From Promethearchaeota archaeon (GTDB taxonomy: Archaea; Asgardarchaeota; Lokiarchaeia; Sigyniarchaeales; SOKP01), in the NCBI GenBank assembly GCA_019057865.1, contig JAHLWP010000036.1, positions 1 to 42,308 on the forward strand: a DNA stretch of 42,308 bases, read 5' to 3'. How positions within the stretch are numbered: position 1 is the first letter of the stretch; each line of letters opens with the position of its first letter. Below the pieces are notes generated by a model that saw nothing but the letters and a program-made list of their open reading frames with translations, made no database searches and had not been told where the DNA came from. Both the position numbers and the translations under genes were made by a program. Shown piece by piece: positions 35,898 through 42,308 of this stretch.

Positions 35898-36323
35898 TTA
35901 TTTTTGAAGAATATCTCTTTGAATAACTTGAGAGATTTTATTTAGGTTTATATCTAAATTTTGTAATTGAGTTCCTAAGAATTCTACTTGTTTATTATGT
36001 TGTTCTATTATCTTATCAAGAAATTCAATCGCACTTGCTAAATCCTTTTCAATTACAACATCTTGGTTAACAGCAAGTAAGACTTTTTCTGGTTCTTTAA
36101 TAGATGCTTTAATATTTACTATACCTCCAATTGGAACTAAAATTTCGTCATCTTCTTTTACTCCTTCTTTTAAATTTTCTAAAGTATTTTTAGAATTCCT
36201 TACATTCGCACGTGATGCATTGATAATTTCTAATTGACTTTGATACATATCACGTTGCTCCTTTAAATAACGAAATTTTATTAATTGCTCTTGATATTCT
36301 TGAGGACTGACCACTTTTATCAA
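35898..36323 (-). CDS. pfdA: Prefoldin alpha subunit
   Basis: 141 aa with two long coiled-coil helices at the ends (EYQEQLIKFRYLKEQRDMYQ and LDKIIEQHNKQVEFLGTQLQ) and a central beta-hairpin region (ILVPIGGIVNIKASIKEPEK, VLLAVNQDVVIEKDL). This is the alpha prefoldin plan. It carries unfolded proteins to the thermosome. It lies between rpl18a/LX and ftsY, the standard archaeal order. Confidence 0.9.
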   Translation of the reverse strand: MIKVVSPQEYQEQLIKFRYLKEQRDMYQSQLEIINASRANVRNSKNTLENLKEGVKEDDEILVPIGGIVNIKASIKEPEKVLLAVNQDVVIEKDLASAIEFLDKIIEQHNKQVEFLGTQLQNLDINLNKISQVIQRDILQK

Positions 36324-36345
36324 AACTTTAAGAATTCTTTCTTAA

Positions 36346-36573
36346 TTATTGAGATAATTCACGGATTAGATAGTCTTGAGATTCCTCTAAACTTATCTCT
36401 TTAATTTCTTGAATTGTAATTTGACGTCTAAAAATACCAATAGAAGTAATTTTACATAAAACTTTTTCAAGAGCGTCTTCTTCTTTTAAGGCACGTACTT
36501 CTTTACGAAATAAATATTTCTTATGATTTTTAATGTAGTTGCCAATAATTCTATATATTTTTATCTCAGACAT
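36346..36573 (-). CDS. rpl18a: Large-subunit ribosomal protein L18a/LX (eL20)
   Basis: Archaeal LX, the short form of eukaryotic L18a. IKIYRIIGNY, LFRKEVRALKEEDALEKVLC, and IQEIKEI match the family. I prefer ATG 36573 (MSEIKIYRI, 75 aa), because family members start just before KIYR. An ATG seven codons upstream (36594) is the alternative. It sits between aif6 and pfdA, the usual position. Confidence 0.87.
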   Translation of the reverse strand: MSEIKIYRIIGNYIKNHKKYLFRKEVRALKEEDALEKVLCKITSIGIFRRQITIQEIKEISLEESQDYLIRELSQ

Positions 36574-36732
36574 AAATTTTCCGATTGTATCCATGAATTT
36601 AAAATTGATAATTATTATAAAAATATTAAATTTTGCTTTTTTAATTTCTTTATTAAGTTCAATATTAAAACTTATAACTACTTCTTCTAACCTATCAAAA
36701 ATGTTAAGGAAAAAAAATATTTAGTCAATCTC

Positions 36733-37413
36733 CTACAATTTTAATATATCTGTTAGGCGCATCATTTCTGGACCTGTACATTCGGATCCAAAAATCCCAC
36801 TCTTATCATTCACAATTGCTCCTGAAGAGAGATAAGGAATACCACGATTTACAGTAGATACATCGATCTCATCAACTTTTAATATTGGAGAAATATATTC
36901 TATTTCCTCAGCGGTTGAAAGAGGATGAACTAGGCAACCATGATTATTTGCTAAGGAAATTGAACCAGGAAGATAATTATCAGCAAATTCATAAATGACT
37001 GTCTCAACACTTAAAATATCCTCGATCTCTTTTTTATAATTTTTTAGCAACGAGCTAATTATAGCACCTTTATCATTACATAAGATAAGGTTTCCAAAAG
37101 CATTATCAATTGATTTCAAAATACCAATTTGTGAGGAATTATTTAACTCATTTAGATAACTTTTCAATTTATCAAGTTCATCATCTTTTATTATATGAGG
37201 AACTATAATTCCATATTTATTTGATACAGCATATATTCCTAATAAGTTAGAATTATTAATAGTAAGTGGATAAAATGGCTCCCCAAATATTTTTTTAAAT
37301 TTTATAAGTGTAGTCTTTAATGTTGTAGGAGGATATAGGATATATGAATTATTACATGTTAAGTAAACACCTATTAGACTCTTCCCAAATACATGAGACC
37401 TTAAAATTGCCAT
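36733..37413 (-). CDS. eif6: Translation initiation factor aIF6
   Basis: 226 aa in five similar subdomains, the pentein-like fold of IF6. Typical phrases are IGVYLTCNNSYILYPP, AFGNLILCNDKGAIIS, SISLANNHGCLVHP and AIVNDKSGIFGSECTGPEMM. The factor binds the large ribosomal subunit and blocks premature joining. It stands in the conserved rpl39e-rpl31e-aif6-LX order. Confidence 0.94.
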   Translation of the reverse strand: MAILRSHVFGKSLIGVYLTCNNSYILYPPTTLKTTLIKFKKIFGEPFYPLTINNSNLLGIYAVSNKYGIIVPHIIKDDELDKLKSYLNELNNSSQIGILKSIDNAFGNLILCNDKGAIISSLLKNYKKEIEDILSVETVIYEFADNYLPGSISLANNHGCLVHPLSTAEEIEYISPILKVDEIDVSTVNRGIPYLSSGAIVNDKSGIFGSECTGPEMMRLTDILKL

Positions 37414-37497
37414 GTGAAATAACGATAAAATTATATTTTTCTACTAGAATATCATTAAAAAAAGTTTATTTTTGTACATTGATTTAAAAATTTACGT

Positions 37498-37953
37498 TTA
37501 AGCTAAATATATAACACAAAGTCCATCAATATTTTTAGTAACTCTCACCTTCAACTTTCGTGGGGGTTTTTGAATAGAACGTTCCCATATCTTCTCATTT
37601 ACTTCTTGTGAGATAACTAAAGATTCTGGCTTAAAATGGCGAGTTATATATTCTCTTAGATACCTGATAGCTTTTTTTGCTCTTTTATTTCTTGGACCTC
37701 TTCGTGCTATTGCGAGAGGTACAATATATATTCTTTCATCAATAATCTCTTCTTTTGGAACTTCCTCTTCTTCAATTTCTTCAATTTCCTCTTCAAAAAT
37801 TTTACTAATTTCTTCTTCTTCAGATATTTCATCTAGGCTGAATTCCTCAATCTCTTCTATTTCTTCATCAGATTCGGATTCTTCTTCTAACTCAACCTCA
37901 CTTAATTCTTCCTCTAACTCGTCTAGACTAATATCTTTTCCTTTTTTTGCCAT
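37498..37953 (-). CDS. rpl31e: Large-subunit ribosomal protein L31e (eL31) with acidic N-terminal extension
   Basis: The C-terminal ~80 aa are normal L31e (ERIYIVPLAIARRGPRNKRA, KKAIRYLREYITRHFKPESL, KVRVTKNIDGLCVIYLA). The first ~70 residues are a Glu/Ser/Ile-rich acidic extension, about half the protein (MAKKGKDISLDELEEELSEV and so on). Archaeal L31e is usually ~80-95 aa. The ATG at 37953 has no competitor near the core, so the extension is probably translated. Confidence 0.93.
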   Translation of the reverse strand: MAKKGKDISLDELEEELSEVELEEESESDEEIEEIEEFSLDEISEEEEISKIFEEEIEEIEEEEVPKEEIIDERIYIVPLAIARRGPRNKRAKKAIRYLREYITRHFKPESLVISQEVNEKIWERSIQKPPRKLKVRVTKNIDGLCVIYLA

Positions 37954-37990
37954 TTTATTTCATTTAAAAGTAGTATTTCTAAATCAAATT

Positions 37991-38152
37991 TTAATCTCTT
38001 TTTAACCTTGTGTTCCTCCATGTTCTTCTCGAGTAAGGATTAGATCTAACCTTACCATTTGTCTTCCTAATAATCCAATTTGGTAGTGATTTATTTTGTT
38101 TCATACTCTTCGCTCGTCTTAATTTAGACGGTAGATTTTTATTCCTTGCCAT
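37991..38152 (-). CDS. rpl39e: Large-subunit ribosomal protein L39e (eL39)
   Basis: A 53-aa very basic protein on the minus strand: MARNKNLPSKLRRAKSMKQN, then SLPNWIIRKTNGKVRSNP and SRRTWRNTRLKRD. This is the entire L39e, which lines the exit tunnel. It starts at ATG 38152 and stops at TAA 37991. It lies between pdcd5 and rpl31e, as in most archaea. Confidence 0.95.
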   Translation of the reverse strand: MARNKNLPSKLRRAKSMKQNKSLPNWIIRKTNGKVRSNPYSRRTWRNTRLKRD

Positions 38153-38171
38153 TTATACTCCTCTCTCTTGA

Positions 38172-38513
38172 CTATTTTTTTATATTAAATTCTTTTTTTC
38201 TCCCTAGTGAAGATATTTGTTCTAATAATTTTTTAAATGCTTTATCTGGTAATGGTATTGCTCCTCTTAGTTGTCCTGATTGAAATAGTTGAATTAATTG
38301 TAATTCTATCTGTTCAGCAAGTTGGGGTTTAACCATTCGAATATTTTCTAATCTCTGTCTCCCTTCTTGAGATAAAATTTTTCGCATCAATTGATATTTT
38401 TTGCTTTCAAACTCTTTTTGTTGGGCTTCCATTAATTGGTGCTGTGCGGCTTGTTGTTTTAATTCTTCTAACTTCTTCCTTTTGATAGCATCTAACTCTT
38501 CGTCGTTGCTCAA
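38172..38513 (-). CDS. PDCD5/TFAR19-family DNA-binding protein
   Basis: 113 aa. A long charged N-terminal helix (MSNDEELDAIKRKKLEELKQ, QQAAQHQLMEAQQKEFESKK) is followed by the compact three-helix core (ILSQEGRQRLENIRMVKPQL, AEQIELQLIQLFQSGQLRG). Archaeal members bind DNA, and the human homologue PDCD5 is linked to apoptosis and tubulin folding. The start is TTG 38513. It lies between rps19e and rpl39e, the usual order. Confidence 0.92.
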   Translation of the reverse strand: MSNDEELDAIKRKKLEELKQQAAQHQLMEAQQKEFESKKYQLMRKILSQEGRQRLENIRMVKPQLAEQIELQLIQLFQSGQLRGAIPLPDKAFKKLLEQISSLGRKKEFNIKK

Positions 38514-38544
38514 TTTAAACTCTCAGATGTTATTATTTAATTCT

Positions 38545-38970
38545 TTAACTTTTTTTTCTTAGAATAGAGTATGCTGTTCTTTCTAATAAACTAGTTCCTT
38601 CAGGAGAAACTTTCCTCCCCTTTTTACCATCCTTTAATATCAAATTTTCTTTTTCTAATTGCTGTAAAATGACTCTTATTATCTTTCCGCCTCCTTTTGA
38701 AGAATGATTTAAACCGCTACCTTTTCTACTTCTTCCTGAATAATGCTTTCTTAATTTATTTACTCCTATTGGTCCATAATTTTTCACTTTTCTTAAAATA
38801 GAGGCACTTCGAATATACCAAAAATTTTCTGAGTCAATAGGTGCTAACTCTTTATATGATGCTGTTTTCCAAAATTTGCTTCCTTCAGGTGGTTGAATTT
38901 CAGGAAATTCCCTTAGTTTTTCTGCCAAAATTTGAATAAGTTTTCGGGGTTCAATGAGATAAATCGACAT
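38545..38970 (-). CDS. rps19e: Small-subunit ribosomal protein S19e (eS19)
   Basis: 141 aa. Typical S19e blocks are FWKTASYKELAPIDSENFWY, IRSASILRKVKNYGPIGVNK, LRKHYSGRSRKG and ILQQLEKENLILKDGKKGRK. It is needed for small-subunit maturation in eukaryotes. The ATG at 38970 heads the long minus-strand ribosomal run that goes on to secE. It is divergent from the YhbY-like gene, 88 nt apart. Confidence 0.94.
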   Translation of the reverse strand: MSIYLIEPRKLIQILAEKLREFPEIQPPEGSKFWKTASYKELAPIDSENFWYIRSASILRKVKNYGPIGVNKLRKHYSGRSRKGSGLNHSSKGGGKIIRVILQQLEKENLILKDGKKGRKVSPEGTSLLERTAYSILRKKS

Positions 38971-39058
38971 GCTAAAATATTATACTAAATTCTTTAATCT
39001 TAATACTTTATAAAATCAAGTTAAAATTAAAAATTTTATTATTTTATGAAAAAAAAAA

Positions 39059-39331
39059 ATGGGCTATAGCAAAGAGTTTAAACAAGTTTTACTAAATGAT
39101 CCACATTGTATTTTAGGCAAAAAAGGTATTACAGACGAGTTTGTCGATTATTTAAATAAATTATTAAGAAGAAATAAAATAATTAAAATCAAGACATTAA
39201 GTTCCATTGCCAATAAATTAAATATCAAAGAATTAGCCAATAAAATTGCTGAAAAAACAAATTCTTATCTATTAGATGTACGAGGTAAAATAATCATTAT
39301 CTCAAAAACTCAAATTGATAAAAGAATATAG
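39059..39331 (+). CDS. YhbY/CRM-domain RNA-binding protein
   Basis: 90 aa, the stand-alone CRM/YhbY fold. The signature is ILGKKGITDEFVDYLNKLL, followed by KIIKIKTLSS and an LLDVRGKIIIISK end. Such proteins bind rRNA precursors. It begins the plus-strand set with Rpp21 and Nep1, 15 nt before the next gene, so this is a likely RNA-maturation operon. Confidence 0.87.
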   Translation: MGYSKEFKQVLLNDPHCILGKKGITDEFVDYLNKLLRRNKIIKIKTLSSIANKLNIKELANKIAEKTNSYLLDVRGKIIIISKTQIDKRI

Positions 39332-39346
39332 ATACTCAACATAAAA

Positions 39347-39694
39347 ATGCCCAATTATAAAAATATTGTTAAACAAATTGCTAAAACTCGGATAATATTT
39401 TTGTTCGAAAGAGCTCATAATATTTTTCCTGAGAACAGAGATTTAGCAAATCGATATGTTTACTTAGCTAGAAAGTATGCTGCTAGAGCTAAACTGAAAA
39501 TTCCAACAAAATGGAAACAACGAGTCTGCCATAAATGCAAAATTTTTTTGTATCCAGGAATTAATTGTAGAACAAGATTACAATCAAGAAAAGGAAAGGG
39601 TTCCCATGTTTCTTTAACTTGTTTTGAATGTAATAAAACTTCTACCAGATACTTCATCAAATTAAAAAAACCATCTAATAATAATAATAATTAA
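39347..39694 (+). CDS. rnp4: Ribonuclease P protein component 4 (Rpp21/Rpr2)
   Basis: 115 aa. Two N-terminal helices (IAKTRIIFLFERAHNIF and RDLANRYVYLARKYAARAKL) are followed by a zinc ribbon (CHKCKIFLYPGINCRTRLQS, then CFECNK). This is the RNase P subunit that with Rpp29 aids the RNA in tRNA 5' processing. It ends in an Asn run (NNNNN) coded by repeated AAT, likely slippage-grown. The RNase P RNA was not identified. Confidence 0.92.
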   Translation: MPNYKNIVKQIAKTRIIFLFERAHNIFPENRDLANRYVYLARKYAARAKLKIPTKWKQRVCHKCKIFLYPGINCRTRLQSRKGKGSHVSLTCFECNKTSTRYFIKLKKPSNNNNN

Positions 39695-39722
39695 AACAAA
39701 AAGAAATTAATTCGAATAATAC

Positions 39723-40397
39723 ATGCCGTTAATAGTTATTTTCGTTGAATGTGGAATAGAGCTTATCCCAAAACAAATTAGAAAACATTCTGCTATCCAG
39801 AAGAATCTGTCTCCTCAAATTTATGCTACACAACTTTTAGATAATGCCCTTCATCATACTGCTATGATTAATTTACAAAACTCAGAAAAGAGAGGTCGTC
39901 CTGACATATCTCATTTATGTTTACTTAATGCCTTAGGTTCACCACTAAATAAAAGTGGAAATTTAAAGATTTATCTACATACAATTAACAATAAAATATT
40001 TGAATTTAATCCAAAGATTAGAATTGCGAGAAACTTTAACCGATTTAAAGGATTAATGGCTAAGTTATTAATAGATGGAAGTATAGAAACAGGATCTTCC
40101 AAATTAATTGTTCCATTTAACGGAGGTTTAAAGGAACTTATTAATAAGTTTAAAAATAAGGAAACTTATTTATTTTCGATTAACGGTAAGCTAATAAATA
40201 ACTTTAAAGATTTATTTTCAGAGGATCTAACAAAAAATTATATTGCTATTGTTGGGGGATTCCAAAAAAGTAGTTTCTCAAAAGAAATTATGGGTTTATT
40301 TGAAAATTTAATTTCTATTTCCCAATACCCTCTGGATGCATGGGTTGTTGTTAATAAAATTATCACCTACTATGAATTAAATTATAATATTCACTAA
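39723..40397 (+). CDS. nep1: rRNA pseudouridine N1-methyltransferase Nep1 (EMG1)
   Basis: 224 aa of the SPOUT class. Signatures are RGRPDISHLCLLNALGSPLN, the RNA-binding IRIARNFNRFKGLMAKLL and the C-terminal knot (YIAIVGGFQKSSFSKEIMG). Nep1 methylates a pseudouridine of small-subunit rRNA and aids S19e assembly in eukaryotes. rps19e is 750 nt away on the other strand. The ATG at 39723 (MPLIVIFVE) is clear. Confidence 0.93.
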   Translation: MPLIVIFVECGIELIPKQIRKHSAIQKNLSPQIYATQLLDNALHHTAMINLQNSEKRGRPDISHLCLLNALGSPLNKSGNLKIYLHTINNKIFEFNPKIRIARNFNRFKGLMAKLLIDGSIETGSSKLIVPFNGGLKELINKFKNKETYLFSINGKLINNFKDLFSEDLTKNYIAIVGGFQKSSFSKEIMGLFENLISISQYPLDAWVVVNKIITYYELNYNIH

Positions 40398-40452
40398 ACC
40401 GCTAAAGTTAAAAGATATGGAAAATTTGTGATCTTACACGAATTCTTTTTAA

Positions 40453-40524
40453 GCGCGATTAGTCTAGGGGTTATGATCTCGGCCTTCCAAGCCGATGACC
40501 CGGGTTCAATTCCCGGATCGCGCA
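40453..40524 (+). tRNA. tRNA-Gly (anticodon TCC)
   Basis: A 72-base cloverleaf. The acceptor stem is GCGCGAT paired with ATCGCGC, and the discriminator is A. The anticodon stem TCGGC/GCCGA encloses loop CTTCCAA, so the anticodon is TCC (40486-40488). The T arm CCGGG-TTCAATT-CCCGG is perfect. No intron is present and CCA is not encoded. A recombinase gene starts 650 bases downstream, so the 3' half of this gene is a likely attachment site for an integrated element. Confidence 0.95.
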
Positions 40525-40677
40525 TTTTCCTTATTTTATATTCTTATTTTGATAATAAAATCAAATATAATATTCGTGAAACAATGGTTTCATACTCGAA
40601 AAAGTATAAAGCTTATATATAACTTACACTATTTGTAAATTATAAAAAAAATTTAATAAAAAAAGGTGATAGAGAAA

Positions 40678-41178
40678 ATGGAAAATAAAGAAAAAAGGGA
40701 TAAGGTTGTTCATATTGCTTTTTCTGAAAGTGAGCTTACTAATATTGATAAGTATCGTAAAGAATCTAATTCTACTCGTTCAAACTTTATTCGAAATGCT
40801 ATTTATGAGAAGATTCGGAGAATAGATAATCCAAATATTTTTAATAATATTGGATTAGGTCCTATTAATCAAGAATTACTCGAAAAATTAATCAATAATC
40901 AGGAGAAACAAGAGAAGTTAAATAAAATTATAGAAGAAAAGTTAAAGGTTATCGATCAAATTTATGAAAATTTGAGTATCTTAGAAAAGGAAAAGGAGAA
41001 TGGAGAACTTGCTACAAATGAACAAATAGTTATTGAATTATTGAAAGAGCATAAACATTTAAAACCCATGAAGCTAATGAAATTATCTAGATTACCAAGC
41101 TATAGAATTTATGATGTAATTTCCAATTCTAAATTATTTAAAATTAATGTTAATGGAGAGGTAGAGTTAATTGACTAA
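40678..41178 (+). CDS. Ribbon-helix-helix DNA-binding protein, probably element-encoded
   Basis: 166 aa. The N-terminus is a CopG/Arc-type ribbon-helix-helix (KVVHIAFSESELTNIDKYRK, STRSNFIRNAIYEKI). A coiled-coil middle (LLEKLINNQEKQEKLNKIIE) is followed by a small C-terminal domain that looks like a helix-turn-helix (LKPMKLMKLSRLPSYRIYDV). AAGGTGAT lies before ATG 40678, which I prefer over GTG 40666. It overlaps the recombinase gene by 8 nt. It is likely a regulator or excision factor for the neighbour. Confidence 0.8.
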   Translation: MENKEKRDKVVHIAFSESELTNIDKYRKESNSTRSNFIRNAIYEKIRRIDNPNIFNNIGLGPINQELLEKLINNQEKQEKLNKIIEEKLKVIDQIYENLSILEKEKENGELATNEQIVIELLKEHKHLKPMKLMKLSRLPSYRIYDVISNSKLFKINVNGEVELID

Positions 41179-42091
41179 TCAAATAGAGATTCCTGGTAAT
41201 AAAGAAATTATTGAAAAATACATTAATCATTGGAAATCTATTCAATCCCAAAAAATGAGAAGTTCAAGTCTAAATTATTTCTTTCAAAAATTTGCTTTTT
41301 CTGGTCATGTATTTGATATTAATACTTCAATTCTTATTGATTATCATGAATTTCTTGATAAATCTAATGAGATAAGCTTACAAACCAAAAAAAATAAATG
41401 GAATATTCTAACTTCTTTTCTAAACTTTACAATGGAATATTTTAATGCAAAAGGCTATAATTTTATTGTAGTTATTCCAAGAAAGACTATTAAATGGGGA
41501 GTAAAGCATAAAAAAGCAAAATCTAATAAGAAAGTAATTGCAACGATTTCAGAATTAGAACAAATTTTACTCTATTTTAAGGTCCATAATTTCAAGCATT
41601 ATCTAATCTTTCGATTATTTATTGACACAGGCATGAGAAAAGGAGAATTATTAGCAATTAAATTATCAGATCTTTATATTAATGAAAGATATATTAATGG
41701 CCTTGGAAAAACAGGAGAGAAAATTTACTTTTTTTCAAAAGAACTTAAAACTTTTTTAACTCTTTATGTCAATGAAAGAAAAGAATTGAATGTAAATTAT
41801 GAAGAATTGTTTCTAACTCATAGCTTTAAACCTTATGGAACTAGGGTATTTAATCTACTTCTTAATGATTGTCGTAAAAGCTTAGGGATTACCAAAAATA
41901 TTACTTCTCATACTTTCAGACGAACAATTAATACTTATCGAAAAAGAATGGATTGTTCACTTGAAGATCGTAAACAGCTTTTAGGTCATAAACTAAAAGA
42001 TGTAAATGTTGAATCTTATACATTCTTAGATATTCAAGAGCATAGAAATCTCTATGATAAGTTTAATCCTTATAAAAAAGCTAATTTCTAA
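41171..42091 (+). CDS. Tyrosine recombinase/integrase
   Basis: 306 aa with an N-terminal SAM-like core-binding domain (residues ~10-100) and the full catalytic set: R156 (DTGMRKGELLA), K180 or K184 (GLGKTGEK), H247-x2-R250 (SHTFRRT), H273 (LGHK) and nucleophile Y283 (ESYTFLD). It is complete, so probably active. The start is TTG 41171, inside the end of the previous gene. It lies just downstream of tRNA-Gly on the same strand, the usual place for an integrase at one end of its element. The far end is outside the window. Confidence 0.93.
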   Translation: MTNQIEIPGNKEIIEKYINHWKSIQSQKMRSSSLNYFFQKFAFSGHVFDINTSILIDYHEFLDKSNEISLQTKKNKWNILTSFLNFTMEYFNAKGYNFIVVIPRKTIKWGVKHKKAKSNKKVIATISELEQILLYFKVHNFKHYLIFRLFIDTGMRKGELLAIKLSDLYINERYINGLGKTGEKIYFFSKELKTFLTLYVNERKELNVNYEELFLTHSFKPYGTRVFNLLLNDCRKSLGITKNITSHTFRRTINTYRKRMDCSLEDRKQLLGHKLKDVNVESYTFLDIQEHRNLYDKFNPYKKANF

Positions 42092-42308
42092 TTTTTTTAT
42101 TTTATATTAATTTTATAGGGTTCTCTATAGATGTATTAATTTTGTCGAATATTTAACAGTTTACTAAATCAGAAAACCCACACTAAGTATTTATATTACT
42201 GAGAGAGGGAGAGAGAACATTAAAAGTAAAAGTAAAGCTTAAGATTCTGTCGGTTTAATTACTTTTGATTCTCTTTTTTTCGCTTTTTCTACAAAAATTA
42301 ATTAAAAT

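Noticed and set aside
39660..39694. AAT microsatellite as a separate repeat
   Set aside because: It is short and lies in the coding end of the Rpp21 gene, giving an Asn tail. It is noted there.
40428..40622. 64-codon open frame over the tRNA
   Set aside because: It is simply the tRNA-Gly gene read as protein.

Overview
The window looks like chromosome of an Asgard archaeon, most likely of the Lokiarchaeia (Promethearchaeota) type. This is inferred from gene content. It is very AT-rich and carries archaeal and eukaryote-like informational genes: TFB, Gar1, DnaG primase, aIF6, Nep1, Rpp21, and ribosomal proteins S19e, S26e, L18a/LX, L31e and L39e. It also has PDCD5, prefoldin alpha, FtsY, SecE, archaeosine enzymes and TrmY. 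Typical Asgard extras are two Roadblock/LC7-like proteins, an AN1 zinc finger, a Get3/ArsA-type ATPase and a PIN-repeat fusion. A Wood-Ljungdahl gene (cdhE) is also present.

Layout. 1-0.5 kb: the end of a GC-richer beta-propeller-repeat surface protein. 0.7-2.4 kb: cdhE followed by a broken partial copy of itself. 2.7-14.5 kb: an AN1 zinc-finger protein, an ADP-forming acyl-CoA synthetase-like protein, two large orphan proteins (1205 and about 640 aa), small unknowns, a membrane protein and a HypE-like protein, separated by long non-coding AT-rich stretches. 14.5-22 kb: MobB, the PIN-repeat protein, S26e, a CDP-alcohol phosphatidyltransferase, TrmY, and a divergent Ni/Co ECF transporter (cbiM-cbiN-like against cbiQ-cbiO). 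22-29.9 kb: a possible structured RNA, two Roadblock-like genes, a molybdopterin oxidoreductase, TFB-Gar1, RaSEA-ArcS and a tandem Lrp/AsnC regulator. 30-34.6 kb: AhcY, Get3/ArsA, an intron-split dnaG and OsmC. 34.6-39 kb: the classic archaeal run rps19e-pdcd5-rpl39e-rpl31e-aif6-rpl18a-pfdA-ftsY-secE on the minus strand. 39-40.4 kb: YhbY-like, Rpp21 and Nep1. 40.45 kb to the end: tRNA-Gly(TCC) followed directly by a ribbon-helix-helix protein and a tyrosine recombinase, the probable edge of an integrated element.

The most striking points are three. First, dnaG is interrupted by a 40-nt insert inside the conserved GQTEGLL motif. Its ends fall exactly where a bulge-helix-bulge intron would be cut. 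Second, at least two genes have no ATG/GTG/TTG start and appear to begin at ATT (cbiM) or ATA (rps26e), each behind a correctly spaced Shine-Dalgarno sequence. Third, a gapless, roughly 90% identical internal fragment of cdhE lies just downstream of cdhE.

How the genes fit together: CdhE needs a corrinoid, and CODH/ACS and hydrogenase need nickel, which the CbiMNQO transporter could supply. MobB could serve the molybdopterin oxidoreductase. Gar1, ArcS/RaSEA, TrmY, Nep1, Rpp21 and the YhbY-like protein form a set of tRNA and rRNA maturation genes beside the ribosomal cluster.
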